DNA from: Syncephalis plumigaleata | Lineage: Eukaryota; Zoopagomycota; Zoopagomycetes; Zoopagales; Piptocephalidaceae | Reading direction: 5' to 3' | Length of the DNA: 50,120 nucleotides | NCBI GenBank assembly: GCA_025201365.1 | Contig: JAIXMF010000061.1 | Coordinates: 1-50,120 of the forward strand | The notes under the pieces: generated by a model | Seen by the model: the letters and a program-made list of their open reading frames with translations, nothing else | Databases searched by the model: none | What the model was told of the DNA's origin: nothing | Made by a program: the position numbers and the translations under genes | In this document: positions 35,501 through 47,000 of the stretch, one piece after another | Position numbering within the stretch: the stretch's first letter is position 1 | How the letters are laid out: each line of letters starts with the position of its first letter

Positions 35501-36601
35501 GGATTGACACCACCTACTCGAGGTGATGCTTATGTCTATGGATTTAGTGTACGGCATCAAATGTCGCAAATACGACGTATCCTTGGTGTTTGTCCGCAGG
35601 TTAGCTAATATTAACATGTCAATGACTAATAGAATGATTTATTAATACTAATCATGTCATTGTTATAATACAGCATGATTTGCTATTCAATGATCTATCA
35701 GCAGTCGAGCATATTGCACTCTATGCCGGACTTAAGGGTGTACCTAATGCTAACATTCATGCCCTAACTGAGGAACGACTTCAAGCCGTACGCTTATGGG
35801 AGGTACGCCATAAACCAGCACGTACTTATAGCGGTGGTATGAAACGTCGTCTTAGCGTTATTATAGCCACACTCGGTGATCCAAAGGTGATCTTCCTCGA
35901 TGAACCCACCACCGGTAAGTTTAGACGCGAGCATTTATCGTGACATTAATCGTGTATGACTCCCTCTTAGGTATGGATCCAGTGAATCGTCGTCATGTTT
36001 GGCGATTTCTCGAGTCATTTAAGCAAGGTCGAATTATCATTCTGGTAAGGATGGAATACATACTATGTATACATATCGATATTAATCCTATACAAAATGC
36101 TATTCTAATGGTTAGACAACTCACTCTATGGAAGAAGCCGACGTATTGGGCGATAGAATTGCCATTATGGCATTGGGTAAACTACGGTAATACTGCGACA
36201 CTGTCATGTGTAATACTATCATGTAATTAACTGATTGTAATTCGATTATTAGCGCGCTGGGTACATCCATTCATTTGAAGAATCGATTTGGTTTCGGTTA
36301 TCGAATCACTCTAGTGGTTGAACCTCATGACGCCGATAGTGTACACAATGATATACAGGAGCGTATGCCAGGTGTCGTTCTAGCCGACAATTCTGCCGGT
36401 GCCCTTATCTATCAGTGTTCACCTAGTGAGATGCCTCGTATGCCAGAGTTCCTTCGCTATTTGGAGTCGAGAACTAATCCGCTCATTCGTTCATGGGGTG
36501 TATCGCAGACCACACTCGAGGAAGTGTTCCTACTGTTGGTGCGACAAGCAATGGAGGAAGCCAAGACTGGCACGCAAATTGAGGATAACAAACGTAAATA
36601 A
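32592..36601 (+). CDS. Half-size ABCA-type ABC transporter (20 coding exons)
   Basis: ABCA transporters move lipids across membranes. Exons: 32592-32594 (ATG only), 32658-32810, 32875-33169, 33242-33343, 33437-33577, 33643-33860, 33937-34059, 34127-34217, 34309-34425, 34498-34605, 34658-34790, 34844-34988, 35045-35093, 35157-35280, 35356-35414, 35502-35599, 35674-35914, 35971-36044, 36116-36186, 36253-36601; 2694 nt, 897 residues. One membrane domain: TM1 after [19 protein letters not shown], a large first extracytosolic loop, the ABCA motif [16 protein letters not shown], then five more helices. One nucleotide-binding domain: Walker [11 protein letters not shown]-loop PQHD, signature [10 protein letters not shown], Walker [15 protein letters not shown]-loop [20 protein letters not shown]. 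Half-size, so a dimer is expected. Intron 8 is AT-AC. Confidence 0.93.
34218..34308 (+). other. U12-type AT-AC intron in the ABCA gene
   Basis: The 91-nt intron begins ATATCCTTTTT (U12 donor consensus), has branch motif CCTTAAC at 34292-34298, and ends TATAC 11 nt after the branch A. It joins GCA-G to TG-ATC, restoring phase and the expected ABCA helix ([18 protein letters not shown]). No GT-AG alternative keeps the frame with a good donor. Confidence 0.88.
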
Positions 36602-36772
36602 TAAATAGTTAGTGATATGTTTAATAGTGATAGTAATGCATATAATGATATTCATTTTTATTATGAAATAATGATTCTAATTTACTACGTAGTTATACTG
36701 ATGTAATAGTATGTGACAGTTCAAGCAATTCACTTGCTAGCACTAGACTAGCAAGATTAGAGGCAATACTAT

Positions 36773-39700
36773 TTATAATTCCATATTTGGTGTAGGTAGC
36801 ATTGGTGACTGAATATCAGACTCATTATCATTGTTATCCTCAGCGGTAATATCTATTAGTAGTCCTGTTTGTGATGAGCTACGCTTTGATGATAATGCAT
36901 CTGCATTATTGTTGTTGTCGTTGTCATCGTTGCCATTATCCTTCTTGTGCTCCTCTTTTTCTTTATCTAATTGTTCATTTGCTACATTATCATCAATCTC
37001 TTCCTCTTCCTCTTCTTCCTCTGTTTCTTCCTCCTCTTCGCTTTCTTCCTTCTTTTTAGGTGGCAAACACCAAGCAGCCATGGATCCCAAAAAGTCAACA
37101 TAACCGGCATAGTCTAGACTTGCTTCGTCGACACCCTCTTGACCGCGATAGAATACAACGCCATAATACTTGTCGTAGACGGATGCTAATGCCTCCTTAC
37201 TTAATCGACTTTCTATCTTCAAGTTACGCAGATAGCTTCGCTTCGTGAAAGACTCGATACTATGGATTACCTGTGATTGTAGCATGCCACGTAATTCGAC
37301 AACGTACTCGTTGGTAACATTCGAAAAGTCTTGATAAGCAATACGCATCAAATGATGGAATTGCGTAAGGGAGCGCGTCTTACTATCCTCGCTCTTAGGG
37401 TAGACACGTTCATCCAAACGAGTGAAATATTCCTTGAAGATGGCAATGAATGCACCATCATCCGATGCTTCTAGAATGGCCTCACCGTTCACCTTCAACA
37501 ATGCTAACAAGTAGGTTATAAATGATTGCTAACATTTAGCGTGATAATGACACTTACCCAAACTATATAGCATCGATATGTTTTGACGAAATGGTCATTA
37601 TTTGTTAGTATATGCAAACTAAACTAAACTAAATCAATAATGCTTACCCAACCTGGAATAGAATTCTAGGACCTTGCAAGAAGAAGCAATCGAGTACGCG
37701 GAATGCAAATCGTAAAGGCATCGAATTAAGGAATAGACTAAGGAACCATGGTAGTGATGCTACAGAAACCTGAATATCCTTGCGTTTAAAGTAGTCGTCC
37801 AATACAGGCATCGTCTCCTGTACTAGTCGTTCGAATACCGCTTGATCCAATAGTGCGCCATACATTGAAGTACTAAACGATTATTGCATATACTCGTTTA
37901 ATTCTCGAATATTACAAATATATGCATATATATATATATATATATCAGCTTACCTGTAATAGCCAGGTAATAAATGCTCACAAATGACGTTTAACGTCCA
38001 AAATGCTTGCTCCTCACTCATATAACTAGTATTCAATGGTTGTTAGCTTCTCATCCATTATTAGAGATATATGTATATATATATATATGTAGCATTTACA
38101 TTAACAAAGCTGACACTACAATATTCATTGCTTGACAGTAGCCTAGTTTCGGATTCTTCCAAGCGTACGCCACAAGCACGCGACGTAATGTCTCGATACC
38201 CTCGGGTGATTGATAGGCCGGGTATTCCGGTAATGATCTAAGTGGAGCATTTATTAGGCATTTATTCGATATATCTATTCATTAGTATTGCTTACCGATT
38301 TAGATCCTTTTCAATCTCTTCGATAGATAGCGACATAACACCTTCATGATCTTTGAGCAATTGCTCAAATTGATCCGGATACATGCATCGATAGAACATG
38401 GCACCGCAGCATAACTCCCATATTTCACCGCGTAACTGATTTGGCAGGCCAATTCGTACGAGTCTTGAAAATGAACTCTCACGCACGGCAGTTAGATTTC
38501 GTCCATAATCTAATTGAGAAGTGAAGTTAGTCATGATAGCAATAGTGAACATTGATTATTTACCAGTAAGATACTTCTTCCAATGATCCAATTTAGCCGT
38601 ATTCTTATTTCTATAATCATTTCAGTATCTATTAGCTAATAGGATGATGTATCTAGCAACAAGCATTACTCACTTCTTGCCACTATTCGATACGCCCTTC
38701 TCTTCGGGATAACCGTGTACAACACCAAGTCCATTGAGCAGTGGTGTTTTATGATCGGCAAGTAGTGATTCCGAATAGCATGTTTCTAGGAAGGGACGCA
38801 ATGACTTCATCGTACGTCCACGTCGCTTCAACTGCTCTCTAAATGCAGTGCAAAAGTAATCTCCCGTGGACAATGGGCTTTCCAACCGGACAACCACCAT
38901 CATTTGATGCCAATTCGTAATAGCCAATGCAATGGTGTAGGGTAGTGACGACACACGTTCTACACGACGTATACTGAACAATGGTAGTACCCATCGACAA
39001 GCATCTCGTTCCGTTGCGTAGAATGCCAAAAAGTGATCGGATAAATAGGCTTTCCCTTGGAATTCCCTCGGTGAATCCAGGATCAATTGTAGGGTAGCAT
39101 CGGATTCAGAGACAATTCGTTCAGTATTGGGTAGGTTGAATAAACGTTGAAATGACAAGTTACGCGTTCTATCCTCTAATCCCTGGCGTAATGTCCGCTT
39201 ATTATTATGTCCATGTGGTGAGTCGCTTTCTTCGTCATCACCGCGGAATATTACAACAGAATCTACATCCACCATTTATTATTATTATTTAGCAGTGATA
39301 GCACTAGTCTAGTTACTTGCCTGAATGTCCACGTAATAATCGTTCGCTATTGATGTTAATCAATTGGATGAGAGTGTTGAATGTCTAGATACATGTACAT
39401 TACTATTAGTACAATATTCGCTACGCATTATCTATATCACTTACATTTTCACGATGAAATAGATTCGAAAAGAAGAACTAGATGACAAGCAGACAGATAA
39501 ATATGTTAGATTCGTGCATTATACTCGTCATTCTAATGAAGCTTACCTCTTTTCCATCTCGTGTAGTCAACACGATAGAATCGGGAACAAGACCTCGTTT
39601 AGACTTTTCCCTACGAACATCCTTGACATCCCTTAGTAGTATTTGTAGTTTTGTTTCTACACCCAGTATAAAAGCGTAAAAACAAAGCGAATACTCGCTA

Positions 39701-40456
39701 ATGTACATCCATCCTTGATTAACACCTTCATAGGCGCATGAATAATCTAGTTGGATTTAATAGATAGATGAATTAGCAGAGGTAATATAGATAGCACGCA
39801 CATAAAGCTCAAGTCATACAATTAACTAATCTCTCGGTATCGGGTATATCAAAGGTACGACGGAATGCACGGGCGGCCGACATGAACTTTGAATCGGGAT
39901 CATCATCCTGACTCTCTGTGTCGTCATCATTACTAATAGTTAGCTATTTCAACGATTTACTATCCATCTCTCATTACCTTCTGCTACTAGTGATTTCACC
40001 TTCGTTAATACATAATTCTCGCGATCCAGTACATTATCCAATTTATTGATTTCTTGTAACATATTATCTAGATGATGATAATAGTAGCAGTGATTAATGA
40101 TATTTCCTTCATATTATAAGATAGCTAGTCATCGTTCTAATTACCTTCAATCCATTTCCATGGCTTATCGATGGCCGTGCGTGTTTCTGCCAATGCCAAC
40201 ACATACTGAATAAATATGTCAACCTTGAATACTATACGAAATGATGGCTGTTTCGTATCCAAGCTGAACACGATAATAGTTATTACACTAGTAACAACAA
40301 TAAAAGTCGTTTTACTTACACATTCCGAATAGTACCGAGTACATTGCGTAGCAGTGCATTACTCGACGTTCTCTGCTGTTGCAATACAAACGGGCCCTGT
40401 TCCTCTATCTCGTTCCATAGCTGACCCGTTTCACAGCGTATAGGAGTGGTAAACAT
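36773..40456 (-). CDS. RabGAP of the TBC1D8/9 type lacking its EF-hand region (15 exons)
   Basis: TBC proteins stimulate GTP hydrolysis on Rabs. Exons: 40456-40320, 40263-40145, 40067-39978, 39915-39820, 39746-39547, 39477-39445, 39384-39321, 39262-38674, 38610-38564, 38509-38296, 38237-38100, 38025-37954, 37872-37648, 37562-37558, 37503-36773; 2760 nt, 919 residues. First [39 protein letters not shown]. Second GRAM around [14 protein letters not shown] to [36 protein letters not shown], arginine finger IEKDLNR, glutamine finger YCQAMN, both catalytic residues present. After the TBC C-lobe it ends in Lys/Glu/Asp-rich low complexity with stop at 36773. The EF-hand part present in the paralog at 44086-48728 is missing and found as its own gene at 30986-32041. 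One intron (39320-39263) has a GC donor. Confidence 0.92.
37558..37562 (-). other. 5-nt microexon of the RabGAP gene
   Basis: Minus strand reads ATATAG|TTTGG|GTAAGT. The five bases supply the last base of Gly, a Leu codon and the first base of Ala (G-L-A-L-L-K-V-N). The paralog reads S-L-A-V-L-K-V-N from one uninterrupted exon beginning TTTGG at the same place. Confidence 0.8.
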
Positions 40457-40832
40457 GATAGTGATTGCTTTCTAATTAGTGGACTAAAATAACCAAGCTG
40501 AAAAAGACCGGTAATGTGTTATACACCAAATAATGCCGCTATCTTTAACGACTATGCGTAGAATGCAATAAAGGAGGGGGCACCTATTTAGTTATAAAAG
40601 AAACTGTGATTGCATACGTTTAAGCAGTATCGGTTAATGTCGAGAGGTGGATGAGTTTAGAGGAACAACTTGTATGAGATAACGAGATAAGCTTTATTAC
40701 ACCTACATCATGCAGGCACTCACCCACACGAGTACAATCAACATTAATATGATCTCTATCTAGAAGCTTTTTCCTCTAATGAATACAGATATTCCCTTTT
40801 TTCCATTTCTATTTCATAGCAAACACTGTACT
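40457..40832. promoter_or_regulatory. Divergent promoter region between RabGAP (-) and Lines-like (+) genes
   Basis: 376 bp separate the two start codons (276 to 322 bp if the upstream ATG at 40779 is used), so both promoters must sit here. No specific factor site is recognised. Confidence 0.5.
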
Positions 40833-42998
40833 ATGTCAACTGATAATACACCATTGAGACGGGTGTCGCATAAGGCACCAGCACCTTGTATAAGCGACGT
40901 CATTCAAGTATGTGACGATAGTTGTTTACGTTTGTGCACTGAACCTCATTCAACTAGACGGTCATACAAGCGGATACTCGTAGTGAGCAACTGGTGGAAT
41001 TAGAAACGCTAGGTCAAAGTATACACGAGAAGCAATATTCGGTCGATGTAATAGTACACGAACTAGCAAGTATACGAGCATTGGTAGGATATTGCAAATT
41101 TATATAGTGCACTGCTGTTATTGCTATCGCGTAATAACAATAATAACAATAATTAGATTAGATGGTGGTCACGACAAGAGAATAGATTCATCATGCAGAG
41201 TGTCATGAATATACTCTATGTTATATATCAACAGACATCAGCTGTAAGTACCACTTGTATAGTAAAATGTTTATTTCAATAGAATAAAAAAGACCCATGC
41301 ATGTGCTACAACGCTAGATAGAACCGTTTATTGCACCGTATCTTGAATTACTGGAACACACTTGCGATACTAGTCATTTAACGCAAGATACATTTAGCAC
41401 ACGTGCATTGCCAACAAAAGTAGACCATCAAGAATGTTTACTGCATTTCATTTACGTCCTGTTACGCGATATACGACGACAAGTGAAGCGAGCATCCAAT
41501 TCCGATAGTAGTATTGCCATGCATCGACCATTACTTGTATGGGTGGCACAACATATCAATAGTTGGTCGGAAAGTGTTGACATTAAGGTAATGCACACAC
41601 GCAAACGTATAATAGTTAGACATACTAATTGATCAAATATAGGGACAAACACGTATGGCATTATTGGCCATTTCAGCCGAATGGATTCGATTACAGGGAA
41701 AATATTCTCTTACAATGAATGAACCAGTTGTTGTTGAGCAAATTACACATATCATGGTATGTACTATATATACATAGGTGTTGATTAAACCATTGCAAAT
41801 GGTCTAATAGTAATGTAGCAATCCACCGCACAGGCTTATCGCGATGAGGCAGACTTTTCCGCTTACCATCGTTTGCTAGATCTTCTTACGACTATTCTAA
41901 AAGATACATCTATCAAGCTAACAGTAAGGAGCTACAAGTTATTTGATATATATATACACGACATGTATACTCATTGATTATAGAGAAATGTTGCATCGAC
42001 AATACATGTTATAGCAACTGCTTTTCATTTTAATGAATGGGAAAGCGATGACGACGATGATAATAATAACTTTCATCGAATGCTTGATGATCAATCGGAT
42101 TTCTGCTTCGATAACGAAACACGTCAATGGCCACCCATCTCTCTAATGAGGCGATTAGTTTTAGCTTTCTTGTATTACATTAATCATCCTACATTACACC
42201 AAATGTTAATGAATACTGAAGGCAACTATCCGCGTATTAGTAATAATAAGGTGTGTCACATAATGCACTCGTTATTAACTAATAATAATAATAATAATGC
42301 GTACATGTCATATTACTAATAGACACAAGTAACATCTACAATTGAAACAACAGGTAAGCTAGCATAACATATGCTCCATTGTTTACTACCTCCTCTAACA
42401 CCTTGTCAATAAGACGATCCAACCTATTTTATCAAAGGCAAGTCATCAATGGGACGTTTATTTCGCTATATTAAGTATTGTATTAGTACTAGTAAAACAT
42501 GTCACTGTGTTACAAGCCATGTTCTCCAAGGTGCACTTGTATTTTTCGGCCGATGATCGACAACTGTTCACATGTTATCGTTTACTTGTAGAATGGCATC
42601 ACTTTTACTACCATTCCATGAGCATGTCCATACCCGATAACATGAAGCACGAGTCATCCTATTATTATTATTATTATTATCAACTCAATATAATGGATCA
42701 ACGGCCTATCGACCTATTCGCTTCTTTGATGCAAAGTATCGGCTGGGATATTGGACTGTTACTCGATTGGACGACCTCCTCTGAAACACGCGAGGAATGC
42801 CTTGTTTTTATGACCGCCGTCTACAACGATTTCACTCATTATTCTATTGACGACAACAATGATCATATAATGGATAAACAACAAACGAAGCATGCTCTAA
42901 TTGATCTACAACAAAAATTGTATGCTGCTCTAAAATACAAAGCAGTTCCCTATCATTCTGATCTAAGCAAGTTGCTTAACTTTACCATACCTAACTAA
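40833..42998 (+). CDS. Lines-family (LINS1-like) protein
   Basis: Exons 40833-40907, 40988-41083, 41157-41243, 41318-41587, 41643-41756, 41819-41923, 41984-42250, 42414-42998; 1599 nt, 532 residues, all-helical. The best family clue is near the C-terminus: DLFASLMQSIGWDIGLLLDWTTSSETREECLVFM. It matches the Lines C-terminal pattern, in which a leucine-rich helix leads to LLD-hydrophobic-x-x-S-x-ET and then an aromatic or leucine-rich helix. Lines proteins act in development in animals and their molecular role is poorly known; a fungal role is unknown. An upstream in-frame ATG (40779) would add 18 residues. A 31-nt AG...GT-bounded segment at 42323-42353 would shift the frame if included and may be a cassette exon. 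Confidence 0.6.
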
Positions 42999-44085
42999 CA
43001 AACAAGCAATAAATAGATGGATAAATAGGTGGTAATGAAAGCTCTTTACTCAATAATGGCAGCAACTCGATTTGTTGTTTCTACTGAACATTGTTCCAAA
43101 TGTAGTAGAAACGGAGTGTGCACTAAACAATAATCAGCCATTCAAACGAATTCTCCTTGTTGTAGTCACTCTGAAACACTCGATGATACACAATGGATCC
43201 AATGTAACCGGTCCAGCAATGTAGTGATAGCAATTTATATGTATTTTTTTTACTTTTTCACTAGTAATAAATGGTATCCATTACTCCTTTTTCCCTATTG
43301 TTAATGGTGTATGTCTCAGTGCTAATACTGTTCTCTCTCGCTCTCTTTTTTTCGTCCTCTTCTCCTTTACTATTCTATCCTATTTATCTATCTCCCTCTT
43401 CATTTCGTTTCAATTCTCCTCTCTTCTCTTCTCTTTACTCTTTGCCTGTTTCTCTCGTTACTGCTTTATTGCTAGCCATACGTGATTACGCTCTAGTTGT
43501 TGTTGGTATACCACCGTATTTACATTCGCCATAGGTTGACGATTTGTAAAGCATACATAATATTGTATTTGTTACGGACAATAAATTGTCTTGGTGAATG
43601 CCGCAATAGCTCCGACACTAACTTTAAACAAACCACACAATATAAAGCGACTTCCTTCACTAGTTGGTGTAGTGAATTATTATTTATTATTATTATTTCA
43701 CTTACTCTTTATCTTTATATATACTCTTTCTATTGTGGTTTGTTTATTGCGGCGTTTTTTGCATTAGTATCAAGTAGTCAAGCGTATAATCGAGATACGA
43801 GACAGGCCAACTCGCCTTAACCACTTTGGCCATAGTCTATACGTTCGTATATCGTTCTACCTTTTCTCTTTCTCTCTTTCTCTCTTTCTCTCTCTCTTCC
43901 TTTCTCTCTCTCTATTTTGTTGTTCAATCCCATAGCATATAAGTAGTCATTACTTGTACTGGTTGTTGCTACCTACCTATGTACCAGTGATTAGTTATAC
44001 TGGATTCGTTACATAATATCACTATTACTACTATATTATTACGCTATTATTACACTATTTACTACTACTATTATTATTGAACACT
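42999..44085. other. Intergenic region with CT-rich promoter of the full-length RabGAP
   Basis: A short pyrimidine-rich patch at about 43330-43455 and a dense CTTTCTCTC tract at 43861-43915 precede the RabGAP start at 44086. Frames through these tracts are compositional. No gene supported. Confidence 0.5.
43861..43915 (+). repeat. CTTTCTCT tract upstream of the RabGAP
   Basis: Near-pure pyrimidine repeat 170 bp before the start codon. Such tracts are common in fungal core promoters. Confidence 0.65.
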
Positions 44086-47000
44086 ATGCTGGAACAACCA
44101 ACCTTGGCCACTCCTTCTAATGTCACCTGGGAGACACTAGGACAATCCGACTATTTTACATTACAACGGATAAAAGCCAGCACCAACTTATTTCGCTCTT
44201 TTATTAGTTCATTTCAAAACTCGTAAGTACTAGTAAACAAACACTTGCTTGTATGCATGCTGCTCTACTTTCCTACACACTGATATCTCGATGTAAGAAA
44301 GGGATCAGCTGTAGTAGCAGTAGTGTTGGTGTATACACACATGTCGGAGATTATTTTTTATTTATTCCTTGATCTAAACTAGGAAGTTATCGGAGTTATG
44401 AAACGGTCCCCCTGAATCTTGCTCCGTTTATTGTAGCTGCAGCATCAAAATACTAATACTCATTGCTGTCTCTCTTGTTTAGGGATGTTAAACAGCCATC
44501 CTTTCGTATCACATTTACGCCGGATCGTAAAGTGAAGGATAGAAAGTTTATTATTGCACGTACGGAATCACGTCATGTTGCACATAAATCATGGCGCTGG
44601 TTAATGGGTAAGTACATCTTGTAGTGCCAACCATCAAACTATATATACTAATGGGCATTTCAACATGTTCTCTATAGAAACACTTGTTTCCGAAACTGAA
44701 AGTATGAAAGATGCCGGTGAACGAGAGGCATTTGTTTTGCGTGAAATCAATCTACGCATAGAACTAGAAGGTAAACATCGAGTAACTATGCAGCTATCCA
44801 TATCTAATTGTTTATTACTGCTGTGTTATTATAGAGGCCACGGATGTTGAAGAGAATGCGGAATTCAAGACAATGGCACGTTACTTTCGTCAAATATTTG
44901 ATCTTCCTCTTAATGAGCGTATGGTCAACTCGTTCATATGTGGATATCAGCACCCATCAGCTGGCTATCGACCGGGTACACTCTACCTTAGTGAACATTA
45001 TATCTGCTTTTTAGGAAGTACAAATGATGAAGATCAAATACGACTTACAATGGAGATGAAAAACATTGAAACTGCCGATAAGAATACGTCAATGGGTGGT
45101 CTAATGTCGGATGGCTTAAAGGTCGCGACAAAAGGCGGTGAAACTCATTGTTTCGCAGGTCTAGGTGAACGTGATCACGTATATACAACTATTCTACAGC
45201 TTGTTAATCTGACAAGTGAACGTCTACTAAAGACTAATAATCAGGATCCGGCACCGGGTCAAGCGGTCGATAAACGTACCGGTCGTCCTCGTCGTAACAC
45301 TACTGCAACCTCGGTTCCCATGCGACTTAATCATCGTGGATCATTTAGCGCTATACAACGTAAGGGATCCATGGCTACGCTACGTTTACGATACGATACA
45401 GTAACGGCGGAGACACCTAATTATACGCGACGTCTATCGAATGCCTCTCAGGGATCATTACGACCACCGCCATCGCCTACATTGCCACGACGTGGTCGTC
45501 TTGACTCGGCGCGTACGCTCTTCCAGCTGGATGTTGAGGATATTGCAGAACGACCTCGTGCATTGTCGTTACGCCAAGAGTTGGAGATACTCAAGCATGA
45601 CTCGGACTTTCAGAGTCTATTTAGAGTGCCACCTACCGAGCAATTACTCGAATCGTGTCCGGCCCTATTGGCTCATGACAATCGTGTCACCGTGCCAGGT
45701 CGTGTCTACGTTTCAAACACGTATATGGCATTTGGATCCAAGAAACCCGGTGAATGCAAATGGGTCATACCGCTTTATACTGTGCGACGAGTGGAGCGTG
45801 TGGATGACTTCGAGCATACACTCGCGGTAGCAATCATTACGTGGCATCAATTACGCGTGGTAGTGGCGTTTGAAGGTTCCCCGCGAGAGGGTCAGCAATT
45901 CTGTATGGCGTTACGTGATCAACTACGCATTCAAGTGCAGCATGTGGCCAAATTACGCGCCTTCCTCACTACGTGCTCATCCGAGACGATGCTCCAAACG
46001 AACACACGTACAGTTGGTAGTAATAACTCGTCAAGCCCTACTTCACCCAATAGTAGTAGCATGTCATTCACTCGATTAGATGACGACTACGACGATAACG
46101 ACAATACGACCAACAACAATGCCAACGCAGGATTAGGCCAGCAGTTTGGCTACCCGGTAGATGACGCGCGTTACGCCGATGCGGGTATTGCCGCCGCATG
46201 GAAGACCTACTTTGAAACGCGTGGTCGCAACTTGACACTGCTGCAATTGCCGGATTTCCACAAGCTAGTCAAATCCGGTGTGCCTAATCAATTACGCGGT
46301 GAAATATGGGAGGTAGGCTGCGGCTCCATATACTATCGATGCTCCTATCCCAATCGGTATCGTGACATACTACGTGAGAATCATACGAACGTGTCCATGT
46401 CGACGACGGAAATCGAAAAGGATCTCAATCGATCCTTGCCCGAGTATCCCGCCTTTCAGTCATCCGATGGTATTGGTAGACTACGCCGAGTGCTCACCGC
46501 TTATTCGTGGCACAATCCGGAATTAGGCTATTGTCAAGCCATGAATATCGTTACCTCTGTGCTATTAATGTAAGTAGTCGCATTTTACCATAACTACGTT
46601 TACATAAATTTATCGCTAATGATATATCTGCATGGCATCTCTAGTTATATGAGTGAGGAGCAAGCATTCTGGGCACTTGCCACCCTATGTGAACAAGTGT
46701 TACCCGGCTACTACGCGACCAGTATGTATGGTGCTCTAGTGGATCAGGCGATCTTCGAAGAACTTGCCAAGAAAGATCTACCCGATCTTATGAAACGACT
46801 AGGCTCACGCGATATTCAAATATCCACACTCACTCTCCCGTGGTTCCTAAGCTTATTTATTAACGCCATGCCATTATCATTTGTCATTCGTATTCTGGAT
46901 CGTTTATTCATTGAAGGACCCAAAATTATATTTCATATAAGGTAAGAAAGCGTAATAGTTATTCACTAGCGTGCATCACACTAATGCACAATGATTTATT

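Noticed and set aside
39916-39932. Earlier acceptor at 39933 for the fourth exon of the minus-strand RabGAP
   Set aside because: Phase does not fit the preceding exon. The acceptor before 39915 keeps phase and matches the paralog's length exactly.
42323-42353. 31-nt segment as a constitutive exon of the Lines-like gene
   Set aside because: Its inclusion puts the next exon out of frame. Direct joining of 42250 to 42414 keeps the frame, so it is left as an optional cassette.
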